DNA of 42,880 nt from Myxococcales bacterium. Its GTDB lineage: Bacteria; Myxococcota_A; UBA796; GCA-2862545. The translations under genes were made by a program, and so were the position numbers. Shown here one piece after another: positions 25,609 through 35,600 of the stretch (the first letter of the stretch is position 1; the number at the start of each line of letters is the position of its first letter). The stretch spans positions 1 to 42,880 of the forward strand of contig JAHQVJ010000095.1 of the NCBI GenBank assembly GCA_019634415.1, written 5' to 3'. The notes under the pieces are model-generated. The model was given only the letters and a program-made list of their open reading frames with translations, searched no databases and was not told where the DNA came from.

Positions 25609-26034
25609 ATGACCACTCGACGCCAGCTCGTGCTCGGACTCGTGGCACTCGGAGCGCTGACCCACACGGCCGAGGCAGCGGCAGGGCCTCGTCGGACCGT
25701 ACGACGACGGACCCGCCGGCGCACCCGGCGTCGGATCCGCAGGCGGCACCGACGCCGGGTGACCCGACGCGTGGTGGCCGGGCGCTCGCTGTTGGTGGTG
25801 CCCGTGGCCCTGGCCGTGGGCTGGGAGCTGCTGGTGGACGACCGCGTGTACGTCGTCACCGCCATCGCGCCCGACGCCGCAGGGATCGAGACCGCCACCC
25901 TCACCGACGACGCCGGATCCACGCTGAAGGAGGCCATCCTCCGCGAAGACACCGCAGACAACGGGCAGCAGCTCGTGGGAAGCGAGATCGACGAGTCCGA
26001 CACCACCACACCGGGCGTGGAGGAGGAGAGCTGA
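25609..26034 (+). CDS. Small exported protein with Arg-rich block and acidic tail
   Basis: 141 residues from the ATG at 25609, directly after GGAGGTGTG. A Tat-like signal (TTRRQLVLGLVALGALTHTAEA) is followed by an extreme Arg block of about 25 residues (RRTVRRRTRRRTRRRIRRR...). A hydrophobic stretch (SLLVVPVALAVGWELLV), a small beta-rich part and a very acidic C-terminus (SEIDESDTTTPGVEEES) come after it. The Arg codons vary, so this is not a simple DNA repeat. The function is unknown; binding to nucleic acid or acidic polymers outside the cell is possible. Confidence 0.65.
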   Translation: MTTRRQLVLGLVALGALTHTAEAAAGPRRTVRRRTRRRTRRRIRRRHRRRVTRRVVAGRSLLVVPVALAVGWELLVDDRVYVVTAIAPDAAGIETATLTDDAGSTLKEAILREDTADNGQQLVGSEIDESDTTTPGVEEES

Positions 26035-26108
26035 ACCGTCCGTAAGGATCCGAACCTTCCCACGACGGCAGACCCGGCTATGACTCCGAAAGCGAGTGCT
26101 GGTGGAGC

Positions 26109-26477
26109 ATGGCCCGGGCATCGACAAACAGGACCGACGATCTCACGGTGCGTCGCCGGGCAGCGTCTCGGCTGTTGCTGCGCCGAACGGTCACCCAGGG
26201 GGCACTGCAGCTCGTGTTCATGGGTCTGCTCTCGGCGGATCTGGTGATCGCCTTCGGCTTGGTGACCCAGGCGGCCTCCGCCAGCCACGGGCTCACCGAT
26301 CTGGTGAGCCGACTGTTCGGAGATGCCGAAGAGGCGGCCTGGCTGGGATGGGTCACCTACTTCGGTTGGTTGTTCTACAGCCGGATCTCGCAGGCACGGC
26401 GAACCCGGAAGCGGGCGCAGGTCGCGAGGCTGCTGCTTCGTCGGGGGCATCCCCGGTGGTTCGTCGCCCTTCAGTAG
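26109..26477 (+). CDS. Small membrane protein
   Basis: 122 residues from the ATG at 26109. It has a basic N-terminus, then two membrane segments (LQLVFMGLLSADLVIAFGLV; WLGWVTYFGWLFYSRI) and a highly basic C-terminal tail (RRTRKRAQVARLLLRRGH), so both ends are probably cytoplasmic. It lies 24 bases before the next membrane-anchored protein and may act with it. No family is recognised. Confidence 0.6.
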   Translation: MARASTNRTDDLTVRRRAASRLLLRRTVTQGALQLVFMGLLSADLVIAFGLVTQAASASHGLTDLVSRLFGDAEEAAWLGWVTYFGWLFYSRISQARRTRKRAQVARLLLRRGHPRWFVALQ

Positions 26478-26501
26478 GGCCATTGCACGCGAGGAGGGCT
26501 G

Positions 26502-28166
26502 GTGGCGAAGTCAGAGGACGAAGCACTCAAGGAGCTGCTGGAGGGAGACGGTGGGCAGACGTGGCGGCGCCTGCTGTCGACGTTGTGGTCGGGGCTGACC
26601 TTGGTGGTCGTGGTGGCCTTGATGTTCGTCACGATGCGGCAGATCGCCCAGGCGCAGCAGGACGCGTTCGAGGCCCACCAGCGCGAGACCGAGGTCCAGC
26701 AGGCGCTGGATCGCGCGCGACTGGTGCAGGCCATCGGCTCCGAGCAGTTCCTGTCCTTCGGTAGCTCGTCGTTCCAGCGCAACCCCTGCGCCACCTCGCC
26801 GCAGAGCGACGGCGAGGCCGAGACGGGCCCCTCCGCTCGGTGCCTGCGAGACGTCGACCGCGCCATCGACGATCTGCTGCAGGGACGCTTCGTCGAGATC
26901 TCCCAGATCCGCACCCTGCGCACCTTCCTGCAGGCGCCGGACGGACCGGCCTCGAAGCGGGATCTGGCGGATGCCCTGCTCAAGCTCAACTCGCTGGAGC
27001 GGTGGGCTGCGCCACTGGCGGCGGATCGCGACGAGGTGACGGAGCACCAGCTGTACCGCACGGTGCGCGGGCTCGTGCAGCGAGGGCAGCAGCGCCACTC
27101 CGATCCCCGCTGGACCCTCGCACAGGTGCGCCTGGACGGCGTGGTCCTGGGGGTGACGGGAGCCGGAGCCGATGTCTGTGACGTGTGCGCGGACCTGCTG
27201 TGGACCCCTGCGAGCGACGACACCGAGCGTACGCGGCGGGCGCTTCGGCCTTCGGACTCCCTCGAGGCCTTCGTCTGGCAGGCCGAGTGTCTGCGAAAGC
27301 TGCCCACCCTGTCGGACGCGTCGTTCATCGACACCTGTGGGGGCGACGGCACGGCCTCGGGACGGGTCTCCGCACGATCGGCGGCGCGTCAGCAAGGGGC
27401 GAAGGACGCCGAGCAGCTGTTCCGCGATGCCGCGGCCTGGCTTGAGCATCAGGCCCCGGACGGAGACCGCGCGGTGCTTCGCTGTGGCGTGCTCGCCGAC
27501 AGCGGAGAAGGTGCCGGGATCCGCACGATGGCCACCACGGCCTCCCGCGCCTACAACGGGCTGGGCATGACACTGCTGAACCGCGAGGGTGTCGACGACG
27601 CACGACTCTCGGACGCACAGCTTGCCATCGAGAAGGCGGTGTGCCTCCGGGAAGCGGCACAGCAGACCCCGGCCCAGGTGGCCGCGAGCCGGGAGAACCT
27701 CGCAGTCATCGCCTATCGCACGGCCTACCTCGCCCACGAGGAGGGTCGCACCTCCGACGCACGCACGGCCTTGGGCCACGCCCGCTGCTTCGCCGAGGCG
27801 TCGGTGCACCACAACCGCAACCTGCCCTGGAGCTGGACGCTGCTCCACCTCACCCAGGGCATCGGCACCGACGAGGACTGCACGGCGGTGCTGGGCTCGC
27901 CCACTGCGTTCCGCAGCCGCTCCAGGTCCGAGGTGTGGCGACAGCTCACGTTCTTCGAGCCCCAGAGCTTTGCGCCTGACGAGCTGCAGGGGCTGCTCCC
28001 GCTGCTGCGAGACCGGTCCCTGAACAAGACCGGCTACGAGGGGCTACAGCCCATGCTCGAGGATCTCGCCGTCGCCCACGAGGCCCTGGTGACCGGCGGC
28101 AGCGACCCGTTCGGTGATCTGACGGGCGTGGGGGACGTGGTGTCGGGATGGTTCGGTGGCAGCTGA
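26502..28166 (+). CDS. Membrane-anchored TPR-like protein
   Basis: 554 residues from the GTG at 26502, with GAGGAGGGCTG upstream. A cytoplasmic N-terminus and one membrane segment (SGLTLVVVVALMFVTM, about 31-46) are followed by a coiled-coil-like helix (RQIAQAQQDAFEAHQRETEVQQALDR in shape) and a long helical body. The body contains several Cys and TPR-like pairs (TASRAYNGLGMTLLNREGVDD, AVCLREAAQQTPAQVAASRENL). It converges with the amidohydrolase gene, leaving 3 bases. The function is unknown. Confidence 0.75.
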   Translation: MAKSEDEALKELLEGDGGQTWRRLLSTLWSGLTLVVVVALMFVTMRQIAQAQQDAFEAHQRETEVQQALDRARLVQAIGSEQFLSFGSSSFQRNPCATSPQSDGEAETGPSARCLRDVDRAIDDLLQGRFVEISQIRTLRTFLQAPDGPASKRDLADALLKLNSLERWAAPLAADRDEVTEHQLYRTVRGLVQRGQQRHSDPRWTLAQVRLDGVVLGVTGAGADVCDVCADLLWTPASDDTERTRRALRPSDSLEAFVWQAECLRKLPTLSDASFIDTCGGDGTASGRVSARSAARQQGAKDAEQLFRDAAAWLEHQAPDGDRAVLRCGVLADSGEGAGIRTMATTASRAYNGLGMTLLNREGVDDARLSDAQLAIEKAVCLREAAQQTPAQVAASRENLAVIAYRTAYLAHEEGRTSDARTALGHARCFAEASVHHNRNLPWSWTLLHLTQGIGTDEDCTAVLGSPTAFRSRSRSEVWRQLTFFEPQSFAPDELQGLLPLLRDRSLNKTGYEGLQPMLEDLAVAHEALVTGGSDPFGDLTGVGDVVSGWFGGS

Positions 28167-28169
28167 TCC

Positions 28170-29516
28170 TCAGCGGAGCCCCACCTGCCCCTGCAGATCG
28201 GCCAGCAAGGCCGCCGGATCGAAGCGCTGGCCTGCCTTGTAGACCTGGATCACCTCACGGATCACGGCGGGATCTCGACGCGGATCGCCCTCGATCAGGA
28301 ACAGATCGGCCTGCCAACCCACCCGCAGCTGCCCCACGTCGGGCAGGCCCAGGGCCGCTGCACCGTTGGCGGACAGGATCTGCACGGTCTGGGGCACGCT
28401 GAACCCCGCTTCCACCAGCAGCTCGAAGTTGCGCTGGTCCCCGTAGCCGAGGATCACGTGTCTACCTGTGTCGGGCCCCGCCACCAGCCGCCCCCCCGCC
28501 TCGACGAAGCGTCGCTCGAACCCGGTGAGGAGCGTCCAGTACTTGGGCGTGGAGGTGGTGCCCGACGCACTGGCGACCAGATCCTCCTGCCGCCGCTGCT
28601 CCTCCTGCGCCCGGCCCGGCTCCAAGGCCGCCATCGAGCGTGGGTCGGCCTGGGGGCGGTGGGGAAACCCCGACTCCAGGATCGCGAGCGTGGATGTGAG
28701 CGTGACCTCGTGCTGCACCAGGATGTCGATGAGCTGTGCGACACGCGGGTCGTCGAGGGTGAGCGCCGCCTTGGATGCGCGAGACGGCACGCAGGCACCC
28801 GCTGGCCGATCGGTCACGAAGTCCGTCGCCGGATTCAGGCCGTGCTCCAGCCTGTCGATGCCCATCCGCGCCGCCTCGGTGTAGGACAGCGAGCACAGAT
28901 GCCCCGTCACCTTGCGCCCTCGCGCATGGGCCTCCTCGATCACGGCGCGGGCGATGGAGGGCTCGACGTGGCGGTACAGCTTGAACCAGGCTGCTCCACG
29001 CTCGTCCCACTTGGCCACGAAGGCGCGTGCCTCGTCAGGAGAGCTCGGGGCGAGCATGACCGCGTTCCCCCCCGGACCACTGATGTAGGGCGCCGAGGGC
29101 ACGATCCTCGGCCCAGGCACGTCGCCGGCCTCGATCGCAGCTGCCAGTGCTATCTCGCGCTCGGCGTCCGCGGCTCCCGCGGTCTGCATCGTGGTGACCA
29201 CACACGCCAGCGCCGCCCGCGGCAGCGTCTCACCGAGCCAGGGAGCCCCGGGCATGTGCAGGTGATGGTGCATTCCGACGATGCCGGGCAACACGCTGTG
29301 ACCCCGGGCATCCACCACCTGCGCACCAGGCGGAGGCTCACGGCTTGCCGTGGGCCCCAGGTGGTGGATCCGTCCATCCCGGATCCACAGGCTGTGGTCG
29401 GTGAGGGGCTCGGATCCGTCTCCGGTGAAGACGAGCGCTCCCTCGATCACGACGAGCGACGGACCCGCGGTGGCGGAGGGGCGACACGCCCCCAGCACGA
29501 GCCACATCAAGAGCAC
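28170..29516 (-). CDS. Amidohydrolase-superfamily lipoprotein
   Basis: 448 residues from the GTG at 29516, with GAGGAG 8 bases upstream. A short signal ends in lipobox LGAC (Cys11). Metal-binding residues of the amidohydrolase barrel are all present: H85-L-H87, the carboxylated-Lys candidate K179 (WFKLY), H206 (TGHLCS), H225 (LEHGL) and D349 (AGPDT). The C-terminal GQLRVGWQADLFLIEGDP closes the small beta-sandwich domain. It resembles imidazolonepropionase/prolidase-type amidohydrolases that cleave cyclic amides or dipeptides. It starts 18 bases after the reverse transcriptase stop on the same strand, so it could be read through from the retron operon. Its envelope location and type suggest a separate role. 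Confidence 0.88.
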   Translation of the reverse strand: MLLMWLVLGACRPSATAGPSLVVIEGALVFTGDGSEPLTDHSLWIRDGRIHHLGPTASREPPPGAQVVDARGHSVLPGIVGMHHHLHMPGAPWLGETLPRAALACVVTTMQTAGAADAEREIALAAAIEAGDVPGPRIVPSAPYISGPGGNAVMLAPSSPDEARAFVAKWDERGAAWFKLYRHVEPSIARAVIEEAHARGRKVTGHLCSLSYTEAARMGIDRLEHGLNPATDFVTDRPAGACVPSRASKAALTLDDPRVAQLIDILVQHEVTLTSTLAILESGFPHRPQADPRSMAALEPGRAQEEQRRQEDLVASASGTTSTPKYWTLLTGFERRFVEAGGRLVAGPDTGRHVILGYGDQRNFELLVEAGFSVPQTVQILSANGAAALGLPDVGQLRVGWQADLFLIEGDPRRDPAVIREVIQVYKAGQRFDPAALLADLQGQVGLR

Positions 29517-29534
29517 GCCGAGCGCTCCTCGTCG

Positions 29535-30836
29535 TCAGGCCGTCGGGTTCAAGCCGCCGAGAGCGGCCAGCAGCTCGGAGCCGAGCTCGGGCTCTGCCTG
29601 GTGGATCCAGGCGGCGTAGCCGATGAGGCGCTCGAAGCGCTCCCCCGCCGGAAGCGGACGCCCCCGGCGCAGGTTGTACACCGCGGCCCGGAGCTGTCGC
29701 TTCAGCGACCGCGGCACGCGAGGCTGCTCACGACCGTTGACCACCAGCCCCGTGACCTGCTGGCGCCGCCCGGTGTGCTGCACCCGGGTCTTGCTCGGAT
29801 GCACCTGGAAGCCCTCGGCGCGAACGATGTGGCCCACGGCACCGATGAGCGCCCCCACCCGTGGCTCCCCGGTGTGCGCCAGGGGCAGGCTGAAGGTCAG
29901 ATCGTCGGCGTAGCGGGTGTAGGTGTAGCCGAACCGGCGCGCCAACCCGGAAAGCCGCCGGTCCAGGCGCAGGCAGATGGTGTTGGTGATGGCCGGCGAG
30001 GTCGGCGCTCCCTGCGGCAGGCAGCGCGGACCGAGGGCCACGAAGTAGGACTGCCCCTCCCACTCCACCACCTCGCGGGGCGCCTCCGTGCAGATCATGG
30101 CCAGCAGCGTGGCCACCTGCTCGCGGTACCCCGCCTTGCGGAACATGCCGCGGGCCCGACGCCAGGTGATCGTGGGGAAGAAGTCCTTCAGATCGATGTT
30201 CACGATGAGCTTGCTGCCCACGTGGGCCGCGGCGTTGGTGACCACGGAGCGTCCGGCGAGAAAACCATGGGCCGCACCGTGAACGGGCAGGTGCTCCACC
30301 ACGTTGCGCAGGATCCAGCGCTGAGCCGCCTTGAGCCTCGGTAGAGGGGCCCAGATGGCGCGCTCCGATCCGTCGCGCTTGGGAATGGTGAAGCGGGTGT
30401 AGTGGATCCGGGTGGCAGCGTCGCGATGCACGGCGAGCCAGCGCAGCTGGGCCACGGTGATCCCCAGCTCCTTGGCCAGATCGTCGGGTCCGTCGAGGCG
30501 AGGCAGCTCGTTGGCGGCCGCGCGGGCCTCCGGCTCGTCGAGGTCCCAGCGATCCATGGTGGCGGCGTCGTTGTAGTAGACGCCATCGCCCAGGTGGACG
30601 ATGTGGGTCTCGCGGTAGGCCGCCCAGGCGGCCTTCCGAAGCTCGCGTCGCTCGGCAGCCTCGCGCTTGAGCTGCGCCTTGTAGCGCTTGAGCTCGGCCT
30701 TGCTCATGGTGTCCGTCTCGCGACGCTCCACCAGGAAGCCGTGCTCCACGAGCTGGTTCTGTACGTAGTTGTCGATCCCGCCAGCCTCGGCAATGGCCAG
30801 CCACAACGCAGCGAGATCGGTGGTGCGGGTGCTCAT
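29535..30836 (-). CDS. ret: Retron-type reverse transcriptase
   Basis: 433 residues from the ATG at 30836; no strong ribosome site is visible in the 22-base gap after the SWIM gene. Residues 1-130 are a basic helical N-terminal extension, as in myxobacterial retron enzymes. The RT core follows: TRFTIPKRDGSERAIWAP (motif 1), the retron-specific N201-A-A-A-H205, D215 in IDLKDFFPT, LPQGAPTSP (273-281), the catalytic Y309-A-D-D312 and the retron-specific V361-T-G363. NAxxH and VTG are known hallmarks of retron enzymes and are absent from group II intron maturases. It should copy the msd part of a structured RNA into DNA linked to a branching G. No ncRNA lies directly in front of it; the candidate templates sit at the operon head near 42 kb. 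Confidence 0.93.
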   Translation of the reverse strand: MSTRTTDLAALWLAIAEAGGIDNYVQNQLVEHGFLVERRETDTMSKAELKRYKAQLKREAAERRELRKAAWAAYRETHIVHLGDGVYYNDAATMDRWDLDEPEARAAANELPRLDGPDDLAKELGITVAQLRWLAVHRDAATRIHYTRFTIPKRDGSERAIWAPLPRLKAAQRWILRNVVEHLPVHGAAHGFLAGRSVVTNAAAHVGSKLIVNIDLKDFFPTITWRRARGMFRKAGYREQVATLLAMICTEAPREVVEWEGQSYFVALGPRCLPQGAPTSPAITNTICLRLDRRLSGLARRFGYTYTRYADDLTFSLPLAHTGEPRVGALIGAVGHIVRAEGFQVHPSKTRVQHTGRRQQVTGLVVNGREQPRVPRSLKRQLRAAVYNLRRGRPLPAGERFERLIGYAAWIHQAEPELGSELLAALGGLNPTA

Positions 30837-30858
30837 GAACGCACGGGGGGCGAGAGGT

Positions 30859-32688
30859 TCAGGTGGCGGTGGCGTCGAGCCAACCGGTGGCTTCGAGACG
30901 CTCGATTCGGCTCAGGTAGGCGGCACGCGCATCGGCGGGCTCGTCGAACAGCAGGTTCTGAACGCGCATCCGCGCGTCCGTGCGCATGCCCCAGCGGACC
31001 TTCAGCTGCCGCTGGTCCAGCGAGATCTGGGTGATGGCCTCCCCCGCATCGGTACGCCGTGCGTAGGTCCGCGTCTCCGCGGTGACGGCCGCCGCGGCGC
31101 CGGTGCGCGCCCGCTCGGCCTGGATGGCAGCGAAGTGGAGCCGCAGCGCCATCATGTGGGCGCACGGCCCCTCCTTGAGGCCGTGGGAGCGGTAGAAGTT
31201 GCAGGTGCACTCGGCCTTCCGCACCCGGCCCTCTTCGTCCAGCGTGAAGGCAGGTCGGTAGGAGCGCTTGTCGGCCGCCACGGGCACGTCCGCCACCAGC
31301 TCGATGCCCATCCCGTGGATCACCTCTTCCTTGGTGATGTCCACCACACCCTGACGCACCAGATCGTGGGCGGTACGCTCTCGATCGTTGCGGTACTCGA
31401 GACGCACCGGATCGAGGGGATCGGCGGTCAGCGGGCGCAAGCGAACCTTCGCCGTGGCCAGGTCGAACAGGACCCAGCCGTTCTGACCCGCCGCCTGCAG
31501 CACCGACAGCACCTGGCCGAGGGGAGCCCCCGACTCTTGCGCGAGGGTGGACCAGTCGGCACACCAGCGCTCGCGCAGCACCGACATCACCCGCTCCTGC
31601 AGCGGCGCCTCGCCACCCGGTCGCGGCAGCAGCGTGTCGAACTGCAGGGAGCGCGACCAGTTGGCCGCGGTGAAGCCCGTGAGCCCGAGGGTCAGCGACA
31701 CCGGGCCCGCGCGCATCACCAAGAAGCTCGGCAGACCACTGCCCACCAAGTGCAGCTCCACGTCCGACACGAAGGGCAGGAAGCGACGGGCAAGCAGCCA
31801 GCGACGCCGCCCCCAGATCCGGATCACCTCGGGGCGCCGCCCGCGGTAGGGACCCGAGCTCGTGGGCAGCAGCACCTCCCACGGCTCCATCAGCAGCTTG
31901 GGCGCCTCGCCGGGCATCAGCTCCACCCGGATGGCCCGCCCCTCGCCCTTGCGATCGGCGTTCATGCGCAGCTGGCGCATCACGTTGTACAGCTCGATGG
32001 GCGTCAGCTTGAAGCCGGCACGCGCGAGCGTGGCGCTGGACTGCACCTGCAGGAAGCCGCGCAGCCAGGTGTCGGGCACCGCCACGCGCTTCTCCACCAC
32101 CGCATCACCGTCGGTGGCCAGCGACACCGCGTCCTGCCCGATGGACAGCTTGGTGTCGCGATAGCTGCGGATCCGCTGCACACCGTCGGCGAGCGCGTCG
32201 CTGAAGTCGACGTTGGTGGTGCCGCACACCCAGTCACCCTCTTCCTGCACGGCCTGGCGATCGATGCGCAGCTGTGCATAGGTGCCCTCGTCCTTGCTGA
32301 ACACCTCGAACAGGACGCTGTCGGGGTGCACGGTCACGATGGGATCGAGCACGAACCACGCGAGCGGATCGTTGCGCGCCAGCCAGCCGTAGTAGGCCTG
32401 CTGGGCCTGCAGCTGCGCCATCCCCACGGACCGCTTCTTCATGCGCTGGTACGCGAGATAGGCCGTACGATCCTTGGGCTTGTAGCGCATGTCGCTGCGC
32501 ACGATGGCGTGCAGGGTGGACAGCGCCTCCCGCACCAGCACGGGCTCCGTGAGACGCCCTTCCACGCGAACGGGCGAGCGCTGGGCGTCGGCCACCAGCC
32601 GCAAGGCACTGTCGTCGACGTGGCTGGACCCCCGGTAGCGCTGGACCACCTGACTACGATCGGTGCTGCTCGGCTCGTCGGTGCTCAT
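30859..32688 (-). CDS. Winged-helix / SWIM zinc-finger / WGR-like protein of the retron operon
   Basis: 609 residues; the ATG at 32688 overlaps the upstream stop as ATGA. About residues 362-420 look like a winged helix (QERVMSVLRERWCADWSTLAQ, then a wing-like strand pair ending VRLRPL). Residues 494-511 are a SWIM zinc finger with C494-x-C496 and C509-x-H511. The C-terminal 70 residues resemble a WGR domain (KVRWGMRTDA, then a PADARAAYLSRIERLEATGW helix). SWIM and WGR domains bind nucleic acid or nucleic-acid-bound partners; the protein could recognise the retron DNA or RNA. It sits between the WD40-HEAT gene and the reverse transcriptase and should be co-translated with them. Confidence 0.82.
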   Translation of the reverse strand: MSTDEPSSTDRSQVVQRYRGSSHVDDSALRLVADAQRSPVRVEGRLTEPVLVREALSTLHAIVRSDMRYKPKDRTAYLAYQRMKKRSVGMAQLQAQQAYYGWLARNDPLAWFVLDPIVTVHPDSVLFEVFSKDEGTYAQLRIDRQAVQEEGDWVCGTTNVDFSDALADGVQRIRSYRDTKLSIGQDAVSLATDGDAVVEKRVAVPDTWLRGFLQVQSSATLARAGFKLTPIELYNVMRQLRMNADRKGEGRAIRVELMPGEAPKLLMEPWEVLLPTSSGPYRGRRPEVIRIWGRRRWLLARRFLPFVSDVELHLVGSGLPSFLVMRAGPVSLTLGLTGFTAANWSRSLQFDTLLPRPGGEAPLQERVMSVLRERWCADWSTLAQESGAPLGQVLSVLQAAGQNGWVLFDLATAKVRLRPLTADPLDPVRLEYRNDRERTAHDLVRQGVVDITKEEVIHGMGIELVADVPVAADKRSYRPAFTLDEEGRVRKAECTCNFYRSHGLKEGPCAHMMALRLHFAAIQAERARTGAAAAVTAETRTYARRTDAGEAITQISLDQRQLKVRWGMRTDARMRVQNLLFDEPADARAAYLSRIERLEATGWLDATAT

Positions 32689-35600
32689 GGGGCACCCTCC
32701 TGCCGCGCCCGCTGGCGCTTGCTACGACGCACGGCCCGCCACGCGGCCTTGCGCTCCTCCTCCTCGTGCTCCGCGTTGGACGCGAACGCGACGAGCACGC
32801 CCTCGGCGTCCTCGCTCGCCAGCGCCCCGAGCGCATCCACCGCTCCCAAGCGCACCCCCTCGAACTCACTGGTCAGAGCTTGCTGCAGCGGCCCGAGCTG
32901 CCGGGCAGCCACGAGGTGCGGCAGCGCCACTCCCTGCACGTGTACCTGCGACGCGGCGGCCGCCAGCTCGGCCGGCACCACGCCCGCCGCGAGGATGGGC
33001 TCCGCCACCGCGCGATCGTCGAGGTGCTGACCGACGACCTGCTCGGCGCGAGCACGATCGATACGCACCAGGGTGCCCGCCGCCAAACCGCGAGCACGCG
33101 CGTCTCCGGTGCGCAGCACCTCCAGCAGCGCGTCGGTGACCTGGGGCATCAGCGGTAGTGCGTCGGCCGCGGCAGAGCGCAGCGGCTCCACGTGCTGACC
33201 TCCGAGCTTCAGCGTGCGTACGATCAACTCCGAGCCTGCCCCCTGCTTGACAGCGGCCCACAGCATCCAGCGCACCCGCTCGGTGGCAGCGACCAGGTTC
33301 TCGTCGCGCTGGCGACGTGCCTCCCAGTCGTCGAGGGACATGGAGGCCGCCTGGCGCAGCGTGGTTCTCTGTGCCTCGTCGAGCGCACCGGCACGCCCCA
33401 CGAGGCGCGCAGCGAGCGTTCCGGCCTTCGGGCGCGCATCGCCGAGCTTGGACAGCGCCGCCTCCAGCGGAAGGGGCTCTCGAGAGGCGAGTCCCATCAG
33501 CAGCGGCTCCACGAAGCCGTCCTGACACGCGGGATCGGCCAAGGCATCGAGGATCCGGGAAGCGTCTCCCCGCTCTCGCAGCCGCGCGATGGTGTCTTCC
33601 TCGGCCACCCAGCGTGCTGCGGTCATGTAGGCGTAGTCGGCCTCGAGCGACTCCGTGCCGAGCAAGCGACGCAGGCTGCGGGCCAGGGCGGGTGCCACGC
33701 GGTAGTGCCGCTCCTCGCGCAGCCGCAGCTCCAGCGTCCGCCGGCTCTCGGCGGAGGTGGCCGTGTCGTCGTGGCGCAGCAGCTCCGCCACCGTCTCGCG
33801 GGTGTACCAGTCGGGAGAGTCCGCCACGGCGCGGATGCGCGTCCAGGCATCGGGGCTACCGAACCAGCGCAGGCCCACCAGCGAGCGCCGCGCCACGCCG
33901 CCCGAGCCTCGAGAGAGACCCAGCAGGCGCTGCAGGATCCGATCCCGCTGCGGCGAGTCTCGCAGGTGCCCGATGGCCTCGGCGGCCGACTCGATGAGGG
34001 CGTGCTCGTCGTTGTCGAGGATGTCGAGGAGCTTGTCGAGGGCCCGCGCGTCTCCCAGGTACCCGAGGGCGAGCACGGCGCGATGCCGCAGCTGAATCTC
34101 GTCGAGGGTGTCGACGGCCGCGAGCAGCACCGTGAGGCCAGCCGATGCCCCCGCCCGAGCCAACCCCTCGGCAGCCAGGAAGGACGTGGCGGGATCCTTG
34201 TGGGTGAGCAACGCCCGCAGTGCCTCGTCAGAAGCGTGTCGGTGACGCACACGCCACCCCAGCGCCACCACGGCGGAGCGCCGGATCTGGTCGTCGGCGT
34301 GGTGCAACATGCGGGTCAGGGGCGCGTCCACGTCGCTGCCCTTGGACCAGGTCACGCCAGGCATGAGCTGACGCAGGCGCCAGCTGTCCCGACGGTCGGC
34401 GCGCAGCTGAAGGACCTTGGCCAGCACCTCGTCGTGCCGTGGATGCTGCCCCTTGCGCCACGACTCGTCGGCGTCGGGCTCGTCCGGCTCGAACACCAGC
34501 CGCTGGTCGTAGCCGCTGATGGTGGTCATCGCATCGAGGATGCCGTTCGCATCGTCGTCGTGCCTGCGAAGCAGCGCCACGAGCCGGTCCACCACCGCGG
34601 GCGATCTGAGATCCGCCACCGCGTCGAGGATGGCGTAGGTCTCGGCCGTCCCTCTGGGATCGTTCTCCCAGCGGTCCAGCAGGGCCGTGGCAGCGCGCGG
34701 ATCTCCGAGCTCGGCCAGGCCGTTGATGGCCGCAGACTGCCAGTCGTCGTCCACCAGCAAGGCCACCAAGGCCTCGTAGGCGGCCCCATCCCGATGCCGT
34801 GCAAGGGCCAGGGCAGCGGATCGCCGCACGTCGGGGAACCGCGACGTCAGCGCCCCCCGAAGCACGCCTGCGGCCTCGCTGTTCTCGTAGCGACTGGCCA
34901 GCAGGTGGACCGCCCGGTCGCGCGCCTGAGCCGAGCGAGCGTCCAGCGCTCGGCTGTCGGTGGCATGCTCCCCCACCCGCTCGCGCAGCAAGTCCATGGC
35001 CACCAGCTCCAGCCCGTCGTCGCGCTCGAGGAGCACGTCCCAGAGCACGTCGGCGCCACCGGTGTCCGCGAGCAGGGTCAGCGCGAGCTGGCCGAGATCC
35101 CGCTGGCCGGTGGACAGCGCCTCCGCCGCCAGCCGATCGGTGGGCAGCCCCGCGGACTGCAGTGCCTGGAAGGCGGCCGCTCGGACGGTGCCGTTGCTGT
35201 CGGCCAGCGCCGGGATGAGCGCGTCGATCACGGCTTGAGTGGACACTCCCTGCATGCGAGAGAGCCGCCCCAGGGCCGAGGCCCGCACGAGCGCACCCGA
35301 GCGACCACCGACCTGACCCGACAGCCCCACGTAGGTGCCGAACACGAGATCGGTGACATCGACAGCTGGCGCAGGCCCTGGATCGGGCAGCGTCTCGATG
35401 GCACCTCGGGACCGGGAGACCACGAGCTGGAAGCGATGTGCGGCGTGCTCTGCACCCACCTGGGCGTCCTGGGTGGAGCGCCCGCCACGGTCCCAGAGCC
35501 GGAGCACGTCCACCACGGCGGCCTTGCGCAACCCATCGGCGCTGGCGAGCACGATCGCCATCCGCCGCAGCACCGAGACGTCCACCGGCCAGGCGGGGTT

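Noticed and set aside
29535..30836. Diversity-generating retroelement or group II intron reverse transcriptase
   Set aside because: No template/variable repeat pair, no Avd-like gene, no maturase or endonuclease domain; NAxxH and VTG motifs point to a retron enzyme.
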